NCBI RefSeq assembly: GCF_018917525.1
Contig: NZ_JAHLOS010000021.1
Span: 1-64,000 of the forward strand
Source: Enterococcus raffinosus
GTDB lineage: Bacteria > Bacillota > Bacilli > Lactobacillales > Enterococcaceae
Direction: 5' to 3'
Length of the DNA stretch: 64,000 nt
How positions within the stretch are numbered: the first letter of the stretch is position 1; each line of letters begins with the position of its first letter. The notes beneath the pieces are model-generated. The model searched no databases and was not told where the DNA came from. It saw only the letters and a program-made list of their open reading frames with translations. Both the position numbers and the translations under genes were made by a program. Shown here piece by piece: positions 44,266 through 53,574 of this stretch.

Positions 44266-44865
44266 TTATTCCTTCACACTGCGAATAATGTAATAGCCTT
44301 TGTCCTTCGCAACAATTTCAGCGTTGCCAAAAACTTCTTCCATTTTACTTTTTGCACTAGGTGCTCCTTGTTTCTTCTGGATCACGATCGTCAACGTACC
44401 GCCAACTTTTAGTAGCGGTTCTGCTTCACTTAAAATCTGGTGCACGACTTTTTTCCCTGCACGGATCGGGGGGTTACTGATAATCGCCGCATACTCTTTC
44501 TGATGCAAGGTTTCATAGATGTTCGATTGATGAATATCTGCTTCGATCCCGTTGCGCTTCGCATTACCTTGCGCTAGTTCCACTGCTCGGTTATTCACAT
44601 CGATCATTTCAACAGGGTGCCCCGTTTGATACGCCAAAGCCATGCCGATTGGCCCGTAGCCGCAGCCAACATCTAACAATGTTCCTTCCGGTAATTCTTC
44701 CGCATCGAAATGTTCGATCAATGCACGTGAGCCATAATCAACGGTGTCACGAGAAAAGACCCCGCTGTCAGTCATAAATTGAAAATTCTTTCCTGCTAAT
44801 TCAAACGACCATTGATGCAGATCGTGCGCCGTCTCAGGATTTTCCGAATAATAATGATTTGCCAT
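44266..44865 (-). CDS. Class I SAM-dependent methyltransferase (RsmC/YbxB-like)
   Basis: A 199-residue methyltransferase related to the catalytic half of RsmC, the 16S rRNA guanine-N2 enzyme. The SAM loop is LLDVGCGYGPIGMAL (about 60), and the catalytic NPP motif is in AIISNPPIRAGK (about 130). It starts MANHYYSENPETAHDLHQWS, as in the YbxB family of Bacilli. It lies four bases after the SGNH hydrolase gene, so the two are cotranscribed. rRNA as target is likely but not proven. Confidence 0.85.
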   Translation of the reverse strand: MANHYYSENPETAHDLHQWSFELAGKNFQFMTDSGVFSRDTVDYGSRALIEHFDAEELPEGTLLDVGCGYGPIGMALAYQTGHPVEMIDVNNRAVELAQGNAKRNGIEADIHQSNIYETLHQKEYAAIISNPPIRAGKKVVHQILSEAEPLLKVGGTLTIVIQKKQGAPSAKSKMEEVFGNAEIVAKDKGYYIIRSVKE

Positions 44866-44869
44866 GTTC

Positions 44870-45451
44870 TTACCCTTCTGCTAATAAAATTTCTTTGATA
44901 TCCCGTGCAATTAAAGCTCCTAGGAAATGATAGCCTTCATCTGAAGGATGAATACCGTCGAATGTTTGCACGAACTCATTTGGTTTTGGATACACCGTCA
45001 TGTGCTGGTACAGATCAATCACATTAACGCCCGATTCTGCTGCCACCATCTTCGCTTTTTGGGCGAAAAGCTGCTGCCGTTCATTGTCACCCTTTGGATA
45101 AATCTCTGTATTGATATACCCCGTCGTCAATAAAATCACTTTTGACGCATCAAAGGATTCGATGATTTCTTTCATATTTTCGCCGAAGGTATCTAATGAA
45201 TCCGCATGTTTCAGCGAATCGTTGGTGCCAAATGAAATGATCACAAAGTCACCTTCAGCATCCACAGCTTCTTCTACACGAGCCAAGCCATCAGCTGAAG
45301 TCTCGCCGCGATTGCCCAACTTAACTAAAGTGTAGCCAGGAAAGCCCATCTCCGTCAGCTCATCAAGAATATACTTATCTAAAATATCACTGGTTTCACC
45401 ATTCATCACACCAGCCAATAAACTGTCTCCGAATAAAACGATTTTTTTCAT
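44870..45451 (-). CDS. SGNH/GDSL-family lipase or esterase
   Basis: A 193-residue hydrolase with all SGNH blocks: the nucleophile in FGDSLLAG (block I), a glycine in block II (NRGETSADGL), the asparagine in FGTNDSLKH (block III) and DGIHPS (block V). There is no signal peptide, so it acts in the cytoplasm. GAGGGAG lies eight bases before the ATG at 45451; a GTG three codons earlier is less suitable. The methyltransferase gene follows by four bases. Confidence 0.88.
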   Translation of the reverse strand: MKKIVLFGDSLLAGVMNGETSDILDKYILDELTEMGFPGYTLVKLGNRGETSADGLARVEEAVDAEGDFVIISFGTNDSLKHADSLDTFGENMKEIIESFDASKVILLTTGYINTEIYPKGDNERQQLFAQKAKMVAAESGVNVIDLYQHMTVYPKPNEFVQTFDGIHPSDEGYHFLGALIARDIKEILLAEG

Positions 45452-45505
45452 CCTACGCACTCCCTCTTACCATTTTCTTCCTTATCATAGCACGAAATGC
45501 GAAAA

Positions 45506-46084
45506 TTATTTAGGCAAATAGCGCGAACCAAATTCCTCCCGAGCCTTTTGACTGTATTTCTGCACGAATTCTGATTTCTCATCCGTATAGGCATCACGAT
45601 TGTGCTCATACTTTTCCTTTAACGCAAGCTTTAATTCTTCATATTGCCGCGCAACTTCTGGATACTTCCTCAGATAATCACGAAAATAAAGCTCATCCCA
45701 ATCACCTATAGCACGAACATGCAGATGATACACCTTTTCCGCAAACCCAGCCGGTGTATAGCCTTTATTCAAATCTAATGTTTGTTTTTCCCTATCTTCA
45801 ATCATCAAGATCCAGCCGGATTTTTGCAGCCTCGCTGAAGCTTCTTCCATATCATACACGTCAGGAAGTTCCAGCAATATATCCACGATTGGCTTAGCGA
45901 TCAAGCCCTCGACTGAGGTACTACCGATGTGATTGATTCGTTGAAACGTAAAATCTGCGAACAACTCCGTTAACTGCTGCTTTTCTTCCTCGTACCATCT
46001 TTTGTATTCCGAACGATGTTCCTTCAGAATAATTGGAAATAGTTCCCACAATTCCGCCAGCGTCATTTCTTCCAGTTTTTTCAT
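45506..46084 (-). CDS. GrpB/UPF0157 nucleotidyltransferase-like protein
   Basis: A 192-residue protein of the GrpB (UPF0157) family, which has a nucleotidyltransferase-like fold and no settled function. The signature is INHIGSTSVEGLIAKPIVDI (about 55-74), followed by LHVRAIGDWDELYFRDYLR. Length is normal. It lies downstream of, and in the same direction as, the TetR/hydrolase pair and may be part of that transcript. Confidence 0.87.
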   Translation of the reverse strand: MKKLEEMTLAELWELFPIILKEHRSEYKRWYEEEKQQLTELFADFTFQRINHIGSTSVEGLIAKPIVDILLELPDVYDMEEASARLQKSGWILMIEDREKQTLDLNKGYTPAGFAEKVYHLHVRAIGDWDELYFRDYLRKYPEVARQYEELKLALKEKYEHNRDAYTDEKSEFVQKYSQKAREEFGSRYLPK

Positions 46085-46116
46085 TTCAGCACCTGCTCTC
46101 TTGAAAGTTACTTCTT

Positions 46117-47325
46117 TTATTCATAGTACTTTTTGTCTGCATTTGGAGCTACTAAATGATTGAGCCAACTGATCATTTCTTTTTGTGCCCGTTTATTAGG
46201 AATTGATTTTCTAACACTATCAAAGGCATGATCCACTCCAGGCAACTCTAAGTAAGAAATCGTCTTTTGCCTTTTAATCAAAGACTGAAACAAGTCGCGA
46301 TTATCCTCCATAACGACCATACTATCCAGTTCTCCTTGGATCATTAATATCGGTATATCCTGATTGCCAATGAGCTGCTTAATTTCCGTATGACCATAAT
46401 GATTTTGCGTGCCGTACTCGCCAAAAAATGGCGCCATTGATACTTTCGTCTCACCAGCCAGACTACCGGTTTTCCCTTTGAAGGTATTGCAATACAGCTT
46501 ATCACCTAAGTAGTCAAAGACATTCGAAGCTGGGTTCTCTAAGACGAAATACTCATAGGCTCCTTTGGGACTGCTTATTGGGTACAGAGCAATAACGCCA
46601 TCAACCGTAACTTTCGGTACGTCATATACTTCATCACCAGCTGCAAAAGCGCAAAGTAAAGCGATCGTTGCGCCAGCCGAACCGCCTATTAGGAAAATTT
46701 GTTCATATTGAAATCGATCCTTGAGCCATGCTACTCCTCGATTTACATCATTCACGGTATCGATAATATCGCCATCACCGGCATCCATCCCAGCAAGTTG
46801 CGCAAAACTATAGCCCTGTGAAACACTCATGTCTCTAAGACCGTTTCCCGCAGAAACATCTTGCCTTTTCCAACCGCCATAATTCACATAAACAACGCAC
46901 ACTTTTGATAAAGAAGACTTCCTCGGAGTCGTCACAAATAGCTGCTGCATCTTTGCATCTTCAGAAACATCTTCCGTATCAGATTCATAGGATTGATCAC
47001 TTGCAACTTCTCGATAGTTCATCCCTTGTTTCTGAGCTTTTACGGTCATTATCCGAAACTGATAAATGACTCCACCAATCAGTACGAACGTAAAAACACC
47101 CGCTAAAATCCATTCACTAGAAGAAGGCAATGTTCCCTTAAAGAACTTGAATCCCAAAAAGACCAAAAGTCCGATAGCCAACACTGGCGTAAAGTAGTTC
47201 ACCGCATATTGATACGGCATCCGCAACATCACCATTAATACACTGGCAGGTGGAGACAGTTTAATAAATGCCGTGAGAGTCATCATTAAAAACAATACTG
47301 CTAATAAACCAAAAAGCACGATCAT
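46117..47325 (-). CDS. Membrane-anchored alpha/beta hydrolase
   Basis: A protein of about 402 residues. The N-terminus has three hydrophobic spans within the first 100 residues (MIVLFGLLAVLFLMMTLTAF and two more). A soluble alpha/beta hydrolase domain follows, with oxyanion segment VVYVNYGGWKRQDVSAG, nucleophile elbow IGGSAGATIAL and catalytic pair in MIQGELDSMV and GVDHAFDS. The start at 47325 follows GAGGTGAAGGGA; an ATG six codons earlier has no good site. It lies 20 bases after the TetR gene and is the likely regulated gene. Confidence 0.8.
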   Translation of the reverse strand: MIVLFGLLAVLFLMMTLTAFIKLSPPASVLMVMLRMPYQYAVNYFTPVLAIGLLVFLGFKFFKGTLPSSSEWILAGVFTFVLIGGVIYQFRIMTVKAQKQGMNYREVASDQSYESDTEDVSEDAKMQQLFVTTPRKSSLSKVCVVYVNYGGWKRQDVSAGNGLRDMSVSQGYSFAQLAGMDAGDGDIIDTVNDVNRGVAWLKDRFQYEQIFLIGGSAGATIALLCAFAAGDEVYDVPKVTVDGVIALYPISSPKGAYEYFVLENPASNVFDYLGDKLYCNTFKGKTGSLAGETKVSMAPFFGEYGTQNHYGHTEIKQLIGNQDIPILMIQGELDSMVVMEDNRDLFQSLIKRQKTISYLELPGVDHAFDSVRKSIPNKRAQKEMISWLNHLVAPNADKKYYE

Positions 47326-47345
47326 TCCCTTCACCTCAATCATCC

Positions 47346-47945
47346 TTACTTCGGTGCATATTCCTGACAGAAATTCTTTATATACTCCTTGATCATTTCT
47401 TCGGCTTTTACCGATTCACCAATCGAAGTATAATCAAAAGCCAAATCCAATAAACTATGAATCGTCAAGCAGAATGACGTCACCGCTGTCTTAAAAACCG
47501 GAAAAACTAACAATTCATTTTCCTGCATGACTGACAGCAATTCTCGTGTTCTTTTTAACATCGTCTCAGTTTCTGCAATCATAATTTTAGCTGCCATCGG
47601 ATTCAGTACCCGTTCACTGCTGATGAACTTATAGAAGATAGCGAGATACCCTGTTTCATTCATCCGCTTATAGCCGCATACGACTTCTGTTAAAATCTCT
47701 GTCGCTGTTTTATTTTGAACGAATTCCGTATAATCAAAGGACTCCGCTTGATGCTTCTGAGAAATATTTTCCCTTAAATATACATATAACTCAGTAAAAA
47801 TCTCATCCTTAGATTTATAGTGACTGAACAATGTTGCTTTGCGCACCCCAACACGGTCAGCAATCTTTTGCAGAGATACATTTCCCATCCCAACCTCCGA
47901 TGCTAGTTCCAAGGTACTCTGTAAGATTCTCTCTCTTGTATTCAT
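47346..47945 (-). CDS. TetR-family repressor
   Basis: A 199-residue repressor. The N-terminal helix-turn-helix is clear (MNTRERILQSTLELASEVGM then IADRVGVRKATLFSHYKSKD), followed by an all-helical ligand domain. The ATG at 47945 follows AGGGAG. A long double palindrome lies 12-51 bases upstream and overlaps where the promoter should be, so it controls its own transcript and, through it, the membrane hydrolase. Ligand unknown. Confidence 0.87.
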   Translation of the reverse strand: MNTRERILQSTLELASEVGMGNVSLQKIADRVGVRKATLFSHYKSKDEIFTELYVYLRENISQKHQAESFDYTEFVQNKTATEILTEVVCGYKRMNETGYLAIFYKFISSERVLNPMAAKIMIAETETMLKRTRELLSVMQENELLVFPVFKTAVTSFCLTIHSLLDLAFDYTSIGESVKAEEMIKEYIKNFCQEYAPK

Positions 47946-47956
47946 CTTATCCACTC

Positions 47957-47996
47957 CCTACCGATTGGTAGTTTTAGTTTACTACCAATCGGTAGG
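47957..47996 (-). promoter_or_regulatory. Double palindromic operator for the TetR regulator
   Basis: Two 14-bp near-palindromes, CTACCGATTGGTAG (47958-47971) and CTACCAATCGGTAG (47982-47995), are exact reverse complements. They sit within a 16-bp perfect inverted repeat with an 8-base centre. Their centres are 24 bp apart. Confidence 0.75.
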
Positions 47997-48209
47997 TTGA
48001 ACAAGTTCAATTAAAAAAATCGTAGCAAAATATCGAAAATCTGAATAAATTAGCAGATTTCCGTTCTTAAATAAGAAATACATGAAACTCCTATCTTTCT
48101 AATAGCTTTTCTGGTTTTTTTTCGGCTAAAATGGCTTATAACGTTTTGTGTCAGGAAATTATTCGGATTTCTTAGAAGCAGAGCAATTTCTTCTACCATT
48201 TTTGTGGTA

Positions 48210-48305
48210 GAATAAGCGCAGTTGCCAGTTCAGCTTTTCACCTTAAATTGACTGAAATGTGGCACGATATTAGACTCATTTTTCGATTTTTGAAAAATGA
48301 TTACT
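48210..48305. repeat. Degenerate copy of the structured repeat near coaA
   Basis: The central stem TCATTTTTC...GAAAAATGA (48276-48300) and weakly matching flanks (minus strand, ATATCGTGCCACAT beside the stem) recall the repeat family. The copy is eroded. It lies in the coaA leader, so the hairpin may also affect coaA. Confidence 0.35.
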
Positions 48306-48328
48306 TTAGTATGAATAAGGAGGTTCTT

Positions 48329-49252
48329 ATGAACGAAAGAGGGAACTATTTCCGGATCGCCCGCGATCAGTGGCAGGATTTCTACACACCGGGAAACACA
48401 CCGTTGACGCAAGCAGAGCTTGACAATATCAAAAGCTTGAACGACCAAATCTCGATGAAGGATGTGGCCGATGTTTATGTACCCTTATGTCACCTGATCC
48501 ATCTTTATATGAAGGATTTTGAGTCGCTCACGTTAAGCAAAGGGTTGTTTCTGCACCGTTATGTGAAGATGCCGCCGTTTATCATCGGAATCGCTGGAAG
48601 CGTCGCTGTCGGAAAAAGTACCACCGCTCGTTTATTACAGACCTTATTAGATCGCCTATTCAAACATCAAACGGTCCAATTAATCACCACTGACGGCTTT
48701 TTATATCCAAACGCTGTCTTAGAAGAACGCGGAATTATGGATCGTAAAGGGTTTCCCGAAAGCTATGACATGGAGAAACTGATCGATGTCTTAAATGAAG
48801 TGAAATCAGGCAAAGAAAATATTCCTATCCCCAAATATTCCCATGATGTCTACGATATCGTAGAAGGTGAATACGAATTGATCGATTCGCCGGATATTTT
48901 AATCGTGGAAGGGATCAATACCTTGCAGCTGCCGGCCAATCAGCAAATCTACGTCAGCGACTTTTTCGACCTGTCGATCTATGTCGACGCTGATCCGAAA
49001 ATGGTGGAGCGCTGGTATATCGAGCGTTTTGAATCCTTGCTGGATACTGCCTTTAAAGATCCGGATAACTACTATTATGACTATGCTATTGGGGATCGCA
49101 AAGAAGCGATTGCTATGGCTGAGGATGTCTGGAAAAATGTGAACTTGAAGAATTTGGAAGAGTATATCTTGCCAACGAGAGGTCGAGCTGATATTATCTT
49201 GCACAAGGCAAAGCATCATATCATTGATGAAATCTATTTGCGTAAATACTAG
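48329..49252 (+). CDS. coaA: Pantothenate kinase, type I
   Basis: A 307-residue kinase catalysing the first step of coenzyme A synthesis. The P-loop is GIAGSVAVGKSTTARLL (about 87-103). Other family motifs are TTDGFLYPN, KGFPESYD and the C-terminal LPTRGRADIILHK. AAGGAGG five bases before the ATG at 48329 decides the start; the frame extends 27 codons further upstream through the leader hairpin and is not credible there. It is a single gene, followed by a short terminator and guaA. Confidence 0.95.
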   Translation: MNERGNYFRIARDQWQDFYTPGNTPLTQAELDNIKSLNDQISMKDVADVYVPLCHLIHLYMKDFESLTLSKGLFLHRYVKMPPFIIGIAGSVAVGKSTTARLLQTLLDRLFKHQTVQLITTDGFLYPNAVLEERGIMDRKGFPESYDMEKLIDVLNEVKSGKENIPIPKYSHDVYDIVEGEYELIDSPDILIVEGINTLQLPANQQIYVSDFFDLSIYVDADPKMVERWYIERFESLLDTAFKDPDNYYYDYAIGDRKEAIAMAEDVWKNVNLKNLEEYILPTRGRADIILHKAKHHIIDEIYLRKY

Positions 49253-49257
49253 CTTAT

Positions 49258-49280
49258 AAAGAAAGCTTGCTTTCTTTTAT
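49258..49280 (+). terminator. Short terminator after coaA
   Basis: AAAGAAAG-CTTG-CTTTCTTT followed by TAT. A TATAAT directly after it (49278-49283) may be the guaA -10. Confidence 0.5.
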
Positions 49281-49307
49281 AATAAAACTTGAAAAGGGGT
49301 AATAATT

Positions 49308-50876
49308 GTGACAAACGTTTCTGCCGAAATGACAAACGTAGAAAAAATCATCGTACTCGACTACGGTAGTCAGTACAACCAATTAATCACTCGTCGTATC
49401 CGTGAATTCGGTGTCTTCTCAGAACTTATGAGCCACCGCATCACTGCTGAAGAAGTCAAAGCCATGAATCCAAAAGGGATCATCTTATCCGGTGGTCCGA
49501 ATAGTGTCTATGACGAAGGAGCCTTCTCCATCGATCCAAAAATCTTTGAATTAGGTATTCCCATCTTAGGAATCTGTTACGGCATGCAGCTGATCACATA
49601 TAACCTAGGCGGAAAAGTTGAACCCGCAAAAAACCGTGAATACGGTCAAGCAACCTTAGAAGTCGTTTCTGATCACGCGGTATTATTTGAAGGAACGCCA
49701 AAAGAACAAACAGTTTTGATGAGTCACGGTGATTTAGTGACGAAGGTTCCAGAAGGCTTTGAAAAAGTCGGCACCAGCAAAGACTGCCCAATCGCAGCGA
49801 TCCAAAATACCGAACGCAATATCTACGGGATTCAATTCCATGCAGAAGTGCGTCATTCAGAATACGGCAACGAACTATTACGTCACTTTGCCCTAGATGT
49901 CTGTCAATGTAAAGGCGATTGGACGATGAGTAATTTCATCGACATGCAAATCGCAAAAATTCGCGAACAAGTCGGCGACAAAAAAGTTCTATTAGGCCTA
50001 TCAGGCGGCGTAGACTCTTCTGTCGTAGGGGTGCTTTTACAAAAAGCCATCGGTGACCAATTAACATCGATCTTCGTAGACCACGGTCTATTACGTAAAA
50101 ACGAAGGCGAACAAGTCATGGAAGCACTTGGCGGAAAATTCGGCTTGAACATCATCAAAGTCGATGCCAAAGACCGTTTCCTAGACAAACTAGCTGGCGT
50201 TTCTGATCCAGAGAAAAAACGTAAAATCATCGGAAACGAATTCGTTTACCTATTCGACGACGAAGCAACTAAACTTGCTGGTCAAGAAGGCATTTCCTTC
50301 TTAGCCCAAGGTACGCTTTATACCGATGTGATCGAATCTGGTACCGAAACAGCACAAACAATCAAATCTCACCATAATGTTGGTGGATTACCAGAAGATA
50401 TGCAGTTCGAATTGATCGAACCATTAAATACCCTATTCAAAGACGAAGTCCGAGAATTAGGAACACAGCTTGGCATGCCAGACTCAATCGTATGGCGCCA
50501 ACCATTCCCAGGACCAGGTCTAGGTATCCGTGTCCTTGGTGAAATCACCGAAGAAAAACTAGAAATCGTCCGCGAATCAGACGCGATTCTCCGAGAAGAA
50601 ATCGCCAACGCCGGCCTTGACCGCGACATCTGGCAATACTTCACTGTCCTACCAGGCATCCGCTCAGTCGGTGTTATGGGCGATGGCCGTACCTATGACT
50701 ACACAGTCGGTATCCGCGCTGTTACCTCAATCGACGGTATGACCGCAGACTTCGCACGCATCCCATGGGATGTCTTGCAAAAGATTTCTGTTCGAATCGT
50801 GAATGAAGTCGCTCATGTTAATCGGATCGTGTATGATATTACGTCTAAGCCACCTGCTACTGTGGAGTGGGAATAA
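49308..50876 (+). CDS. guaA: GMP synthase (glutamine-hydrolysing)
   Basis: A 522-residue enzyme converting XMP to GMP with glutamine and ATP. The glutamine amidotransferase domain (about 15-200) has the catalytic cysteine in [10 protein letters not shown] and [10 protein letters not shown] for the histidine/glutamate. The ATP-pyrophosphatase P-loop is [14 protein letters not shown] (about 232). The dimerisation domain ends with the family tail [10 protein letters not shown]. The start is a GTG with AAAGGGG eight bases upstream; an ATG seven codons later is the alternative. The AT-rich defence-like block starts right after it. Confidence 0.97.
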   Translation: MTNVSAEMTNVEKIIVLDYGSQYNQLITRRIREFGVFSELMSHRITAEEVKAMNPKGIILSGGPNSVYDEGAFSIDPKIFELGIPILGICYGMQLITYNLGGKVEPAKNREYGQATLEVVSDHAVLFEGTPKEQTVLMSHGDLVTKVPEGFEKVGTSKDCPIAAIQNTERNIYGIQFHAEVRHSEYGNELLRHFALDVCQCKGDWTMSNFIDMQIAKIREQVGDKKVLLGLSGGVDSSVVGVLLQKAIGDQLTSIFVDHGLLRKNEGEQVMEALGGKFGLNIIKVDAKDRFLDKLAGVSDPEKKRKIIGNEFVYLFDDEATKLAGQEGISFLAQGTLYTDVIESGTETAQTIKSHHNVGGLPEDMQFELIEPLNTLFKDEVRELGTQLGMPDSIVWRQPFPGPGLGIRVLGEITEEKLEIVRESDAILREEIANAGLDRDIWQYFTVLPGIRSVGVMGDGRTYDYTVGIRAVTSIDGMTADFARIPWDVLQKISVRIVNEVAHVNRIVYDITSKPPATVEWE

Positions 50877-50970
50877 AGAGCCAACATAATATGAATGGGG
50901 AATGCCGATAAACCAAGGTTCTTCAACTCCTGAAATACTGTATTTTCATTTAAAGTGAGACTATTTTCTA

Positions 50971-51013
50971 ATAAAAGCCCTATCGAAATTTTCTTTTTCG
51001 ATAAGGCTTTTAT
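50971..51013. terminator. Bidirectional terminator between guaA and the ATPase gene
   Basis: An 18-bp stem with one mismatch (ATAAAAGCC...GGCTTTTAT). It serves the convergent guaA and AT-rich operon transcripts. Confidence 0.8.
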
Positions 51014-51021
51014 TTTTAGTT

Positions 51022-53070
51022 CTATTTAAAAGCTTTTGTCCCTAAATCAATAATATTACAGCCTCCTTCTTTTAATTTATCAAGAAATATTTGAGGACTT
51101 TCTAATTGGTCTTGAGTGAATCCTATAATAATTTGGTTGTTTTTAAATAGCATCGCTTGATTAAAAAATTCAATCATATCTTTTTCATGTATACTATGTT
51201 GCTTTGGTTCATCGAAAATAATAAAACCTAGGTGATTACCATCGTACATATTTGAAATATTTAATAGACTTAAAGTATATGACCATATTGTTCTAATGTT
51301 GTCGCTAGCAGATGAATCTGCTTTCAAGTCAAATCCATCTGCTTCAGGCATATAGGTGTTCCTAGAAATTTTCACCTCACTCAAGTTAGAGACACTTCTG
51401 TAATCAAAAATTTTAAGGTAATTTACAAAAGATGTACTGAAATTTTTTAATTTTTTTTCATCTAATATTGATAATCGGTCTTCTGGTAATTCATCTAATT
51501 TTACATACTCGCTTTTTAGTCTGTTAGATAAGGAGTTGAATTTTTTGATTATTTTTTTAAATTCCATCTTTAGAGTTTCTTTTTTATCAATATCTAATTT
51601 AATTCTTATTTTCCTTTCGAGATTAACTTCTGAATACGCTTCAGACACACTATAAATATCATCCTTTATTGCTCTCATTAAACTAAACAATGTTTTTTCT
51701 TTGGAAGTTATCTCCCTTAAAGCCTTTCTTGCTTCTTCTTCTGCATATCTTTTTTGAGTTATTAGATTATTAAATAGCTTTAACTGCTGAGTCAAATATG
51801 TGATATTTTCATCAATACTCATGACTTGAATATTCTGCTGACTATCTAACAAAGAATCATTTATTTCCTGATGACAAACTGGACATGAGTGTCCAAGTAC
51901 TGATATGTTTTCTTCTGAGCCTAGATTTTTTATTTTTTTTAAATCTTTATTATTTTGAATATCCTCAGATATAGCTTCGCTACTTTTTATATATTCTTCA
52001 AGTTCAGTTTTGATCAAACTAATTTTCGTAGTTATTTTTAAACGTTGTGAGTTCAACTTAGATAATTCATTTTCAATTCTTTCATTCTCAGTAGATAAGT
52101 TGTTTATATCATTACCCTTAACATATAACTTATTATCCAAATCTTCTTTTTCAATTATCTTATTTTCTAGATACTCATCAATTGTTATTATTTCTCTGTT
52201 TTCATCTTCTGCAACTAGTCTAATTAAATTTTTTCGAAGTATATCTTCACCGATAATCATCGCTTCTGGTAGTAATTCAGTAATGTAAAATGGAAAAGCC
52301 TTACTTTTAAATTCTGTATATAGTATTTTCCATTCATCTTTTATTTTTTCGATTTCTTTTTTTATTTCAGACTTCTTTTTTTCATTTTCTAAAGTTTCTA
52401 ACTTTAATAAATATTCTACTACTCTCTGTTTAACATCAATAATCCCGTAATTTGGAACTCGTACTAAAATATCTGACCATCCACGCTTTTGCTCAATAAA
52501 CATGGCACCAAAAATATTTTGCAAATACAGCTTAGTGGGCTCTCCTTTATATCTAGGAACAATTGGTAAATCTAGCGACAAAAAGCTTTCTAAAAAAAAT
52601 AAAAATCCTTTAGAGTTTTTTGCAGCTCCCTTTAAATTAACGTAATAACTTTCACTACTAGTACTAGAGTTTTCGATATTATTATAACTACTGAAATAAA
52701 TCGTGATTAAATTGTCATCTATACTAGGATTATTTGCATGTCTCTTTAAGGTAATCACTTCTGATCCATTCGAAATTTCAAGATACATGGTAGAAAATAA
52801 TACTTTATATGTTTTTCTTTGTTCATCACTCTTTCCTGCTTCATCCCATATTTTATTATGAAATGCTGTACTCAAAGCTCTGTGTCCCTTACTCCCACCG
52901 ATTAATTCTTCCATTCCTAAACAATAAACAATAGCATTAATGATGGCACTTTTCCCGCTAGTATTCATTGAACTAGTAATAACATTTACTCCATCATAGA
53001 ATTTATTATGGAAAGTACGACTCTCCTTTTCCATTTGGATATTAATTGCCAACTCATTTATCTTTAACAT
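51022..53070 (-). CDS. Rad50/SMC-like zinc-hook ATPase of an ABC-three-component (ABC-3C) system
   Basis: A 682-residue AAA/ABC ATPase. The Walker A is NTSGKSAIINAIVYCLG (about residues 36-52), lacking the usual first glycine. Two long coiled-coil arms (about 215-390 and 415-550) flank a zinc-hook motif, CPVC, in LGHSCPVCHQEI (about 400), as in Rad50. The Walker B is FIIFDEPKQHS (about 617). ABC-3C systems, described by comparative genomics, pair such an ATPase with a middle component and an effector, and are predicted to act against foreign DNA. It is the last gene of a four-gene operon, 17 bases after the middle gene, and is far more AT-rich than guaA beside it. Confidence 0.8.
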   Translation of the reverse strand: MLKINELAINIQMEKESRTFHNKFYDGVNVITSSMNTSGKSAIINAIVYCLGMEELIGGSKGHRALSTAFHNKIWDEAGKSDEQRKTYKVLFSTMYLEISNGSEVITLKRHANNPSIDDNLITIYFSSYNNIENSSTSSESYYVNLKGAAKNSKGFLFFLESFLSLDLPIVPRYKGEPTKLYLQNIFGAMFIEQKRGWSDILVRVPNYGIIDVKQRVVEYLLKLETLENEKKKSEIKKEIEKIKDEWKILYTEFKSKAFPFYITELLPEAMIIGEDILRKNLIRLVAEDENREIITIDEYLENKIIEKEDLDNKLYVKGNDINNLSTENERIENELSKLNSQRLKITTKISLIKTELEEYIKSSEAISEDIQNNKDLKKIKNLGSEENISVLGHSCPVCHQEINDSLLDSQQNIQVMSIDENITYLTQQLKLFNNLITQKRYAEEEARKALREITSKEKTLFSLMRAIKDDIYSVSEAYSEVNLERKIRIKLDIDKKETLKMEFKKIIKKFNSLSNRLKSEYVKLDELPEDRLSILDEKKLKNFSTSFVNYLKIFDYRSVSNLSEVKISRNTYMPEADGFDLKADSSASDNIRTIWSYTLSLLNISNMYDGNHLGFIIFDEPKQHSIHEKDMIEFFNQAMLFKNNQIIIGFTQDQLESPQIFLDKLKEGGCNIIDLGTKAFK

Positions 53071-53087
53071 AGATTTTTCCCCTTACA

Positions 53088-53552
53088 TTAAACAATTCTA
53101 GTTTTCATTTCCTCAATAATTTTTTCTGAAAAATGAATCCCTATTTTCTCGAAAAAAATTTTTTCATTCAAAAAAGCATCTTCCTTTTCAATGATTGTAT
53201 TAAGTTTTCTACCTTTAGCCGTTAATCTGTATTTACCATCTTTTTGTAGTTTCAGTATTCTTTCTGAATACATGTAGTTAACTGCTTTAACTAAGAATAA
53301 ATCTTCCTTAAATAGTATTCTTTGTCTATTATTCCTAAGCATATATAAAAAATTATCCTGTTCATTTTTGTTGAAATAATATGAACTTATTATTTGCATT
53401 TTTTCTAAAGAACACCCTGAAGAAGGACTCGTATATTTTATAAGTAATGATACAAACATTATTTTGTATGAAATTCTATTTTTATACGGCACTGCTTCTG
53501 GTTTTCTATTAAACGTGATTTTATCAAAATTCAGATTGTCTTCAATATTCAT
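53088..53552 (-). CDS. ABC-three-component middle component-like, winged-helix protein
   Basis: A 154-residue protein with a probable winged-helix region (about 30-125), ending in the wing-like LKLQKDGKYRLTAKGRKLNT. Its size and its place between an effector-like gene and a zinc-hook ATPase fit the middle component of ABC-3C systems, comparable in layout to MukE/kite-type partners of SMC proteins. I do not recognise it from sequence alone; the call leans on context. It starts 22 bases after the effector gene, and a run of A/T-rich codons is shared with its neighbours. Confidence 0.6.
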   Translation of the reverse strand: MNIEDNLNFDKITFNRKPEAVPYKNRISYKIMFVSLLIKYTSPSSGCSLEKMQIISSYYFNKNEQDNFLYMLRNNRQRILFKEDLFLVKAVNYMYSERILKLQKDGKYRLTAKGRKLNTIIEKEDAFLNEKIFFEKIGIHFSEKIIEEMKTRIV

Positions 53553-53574
53553 AATTTATTCCTTTCTTCATGTT

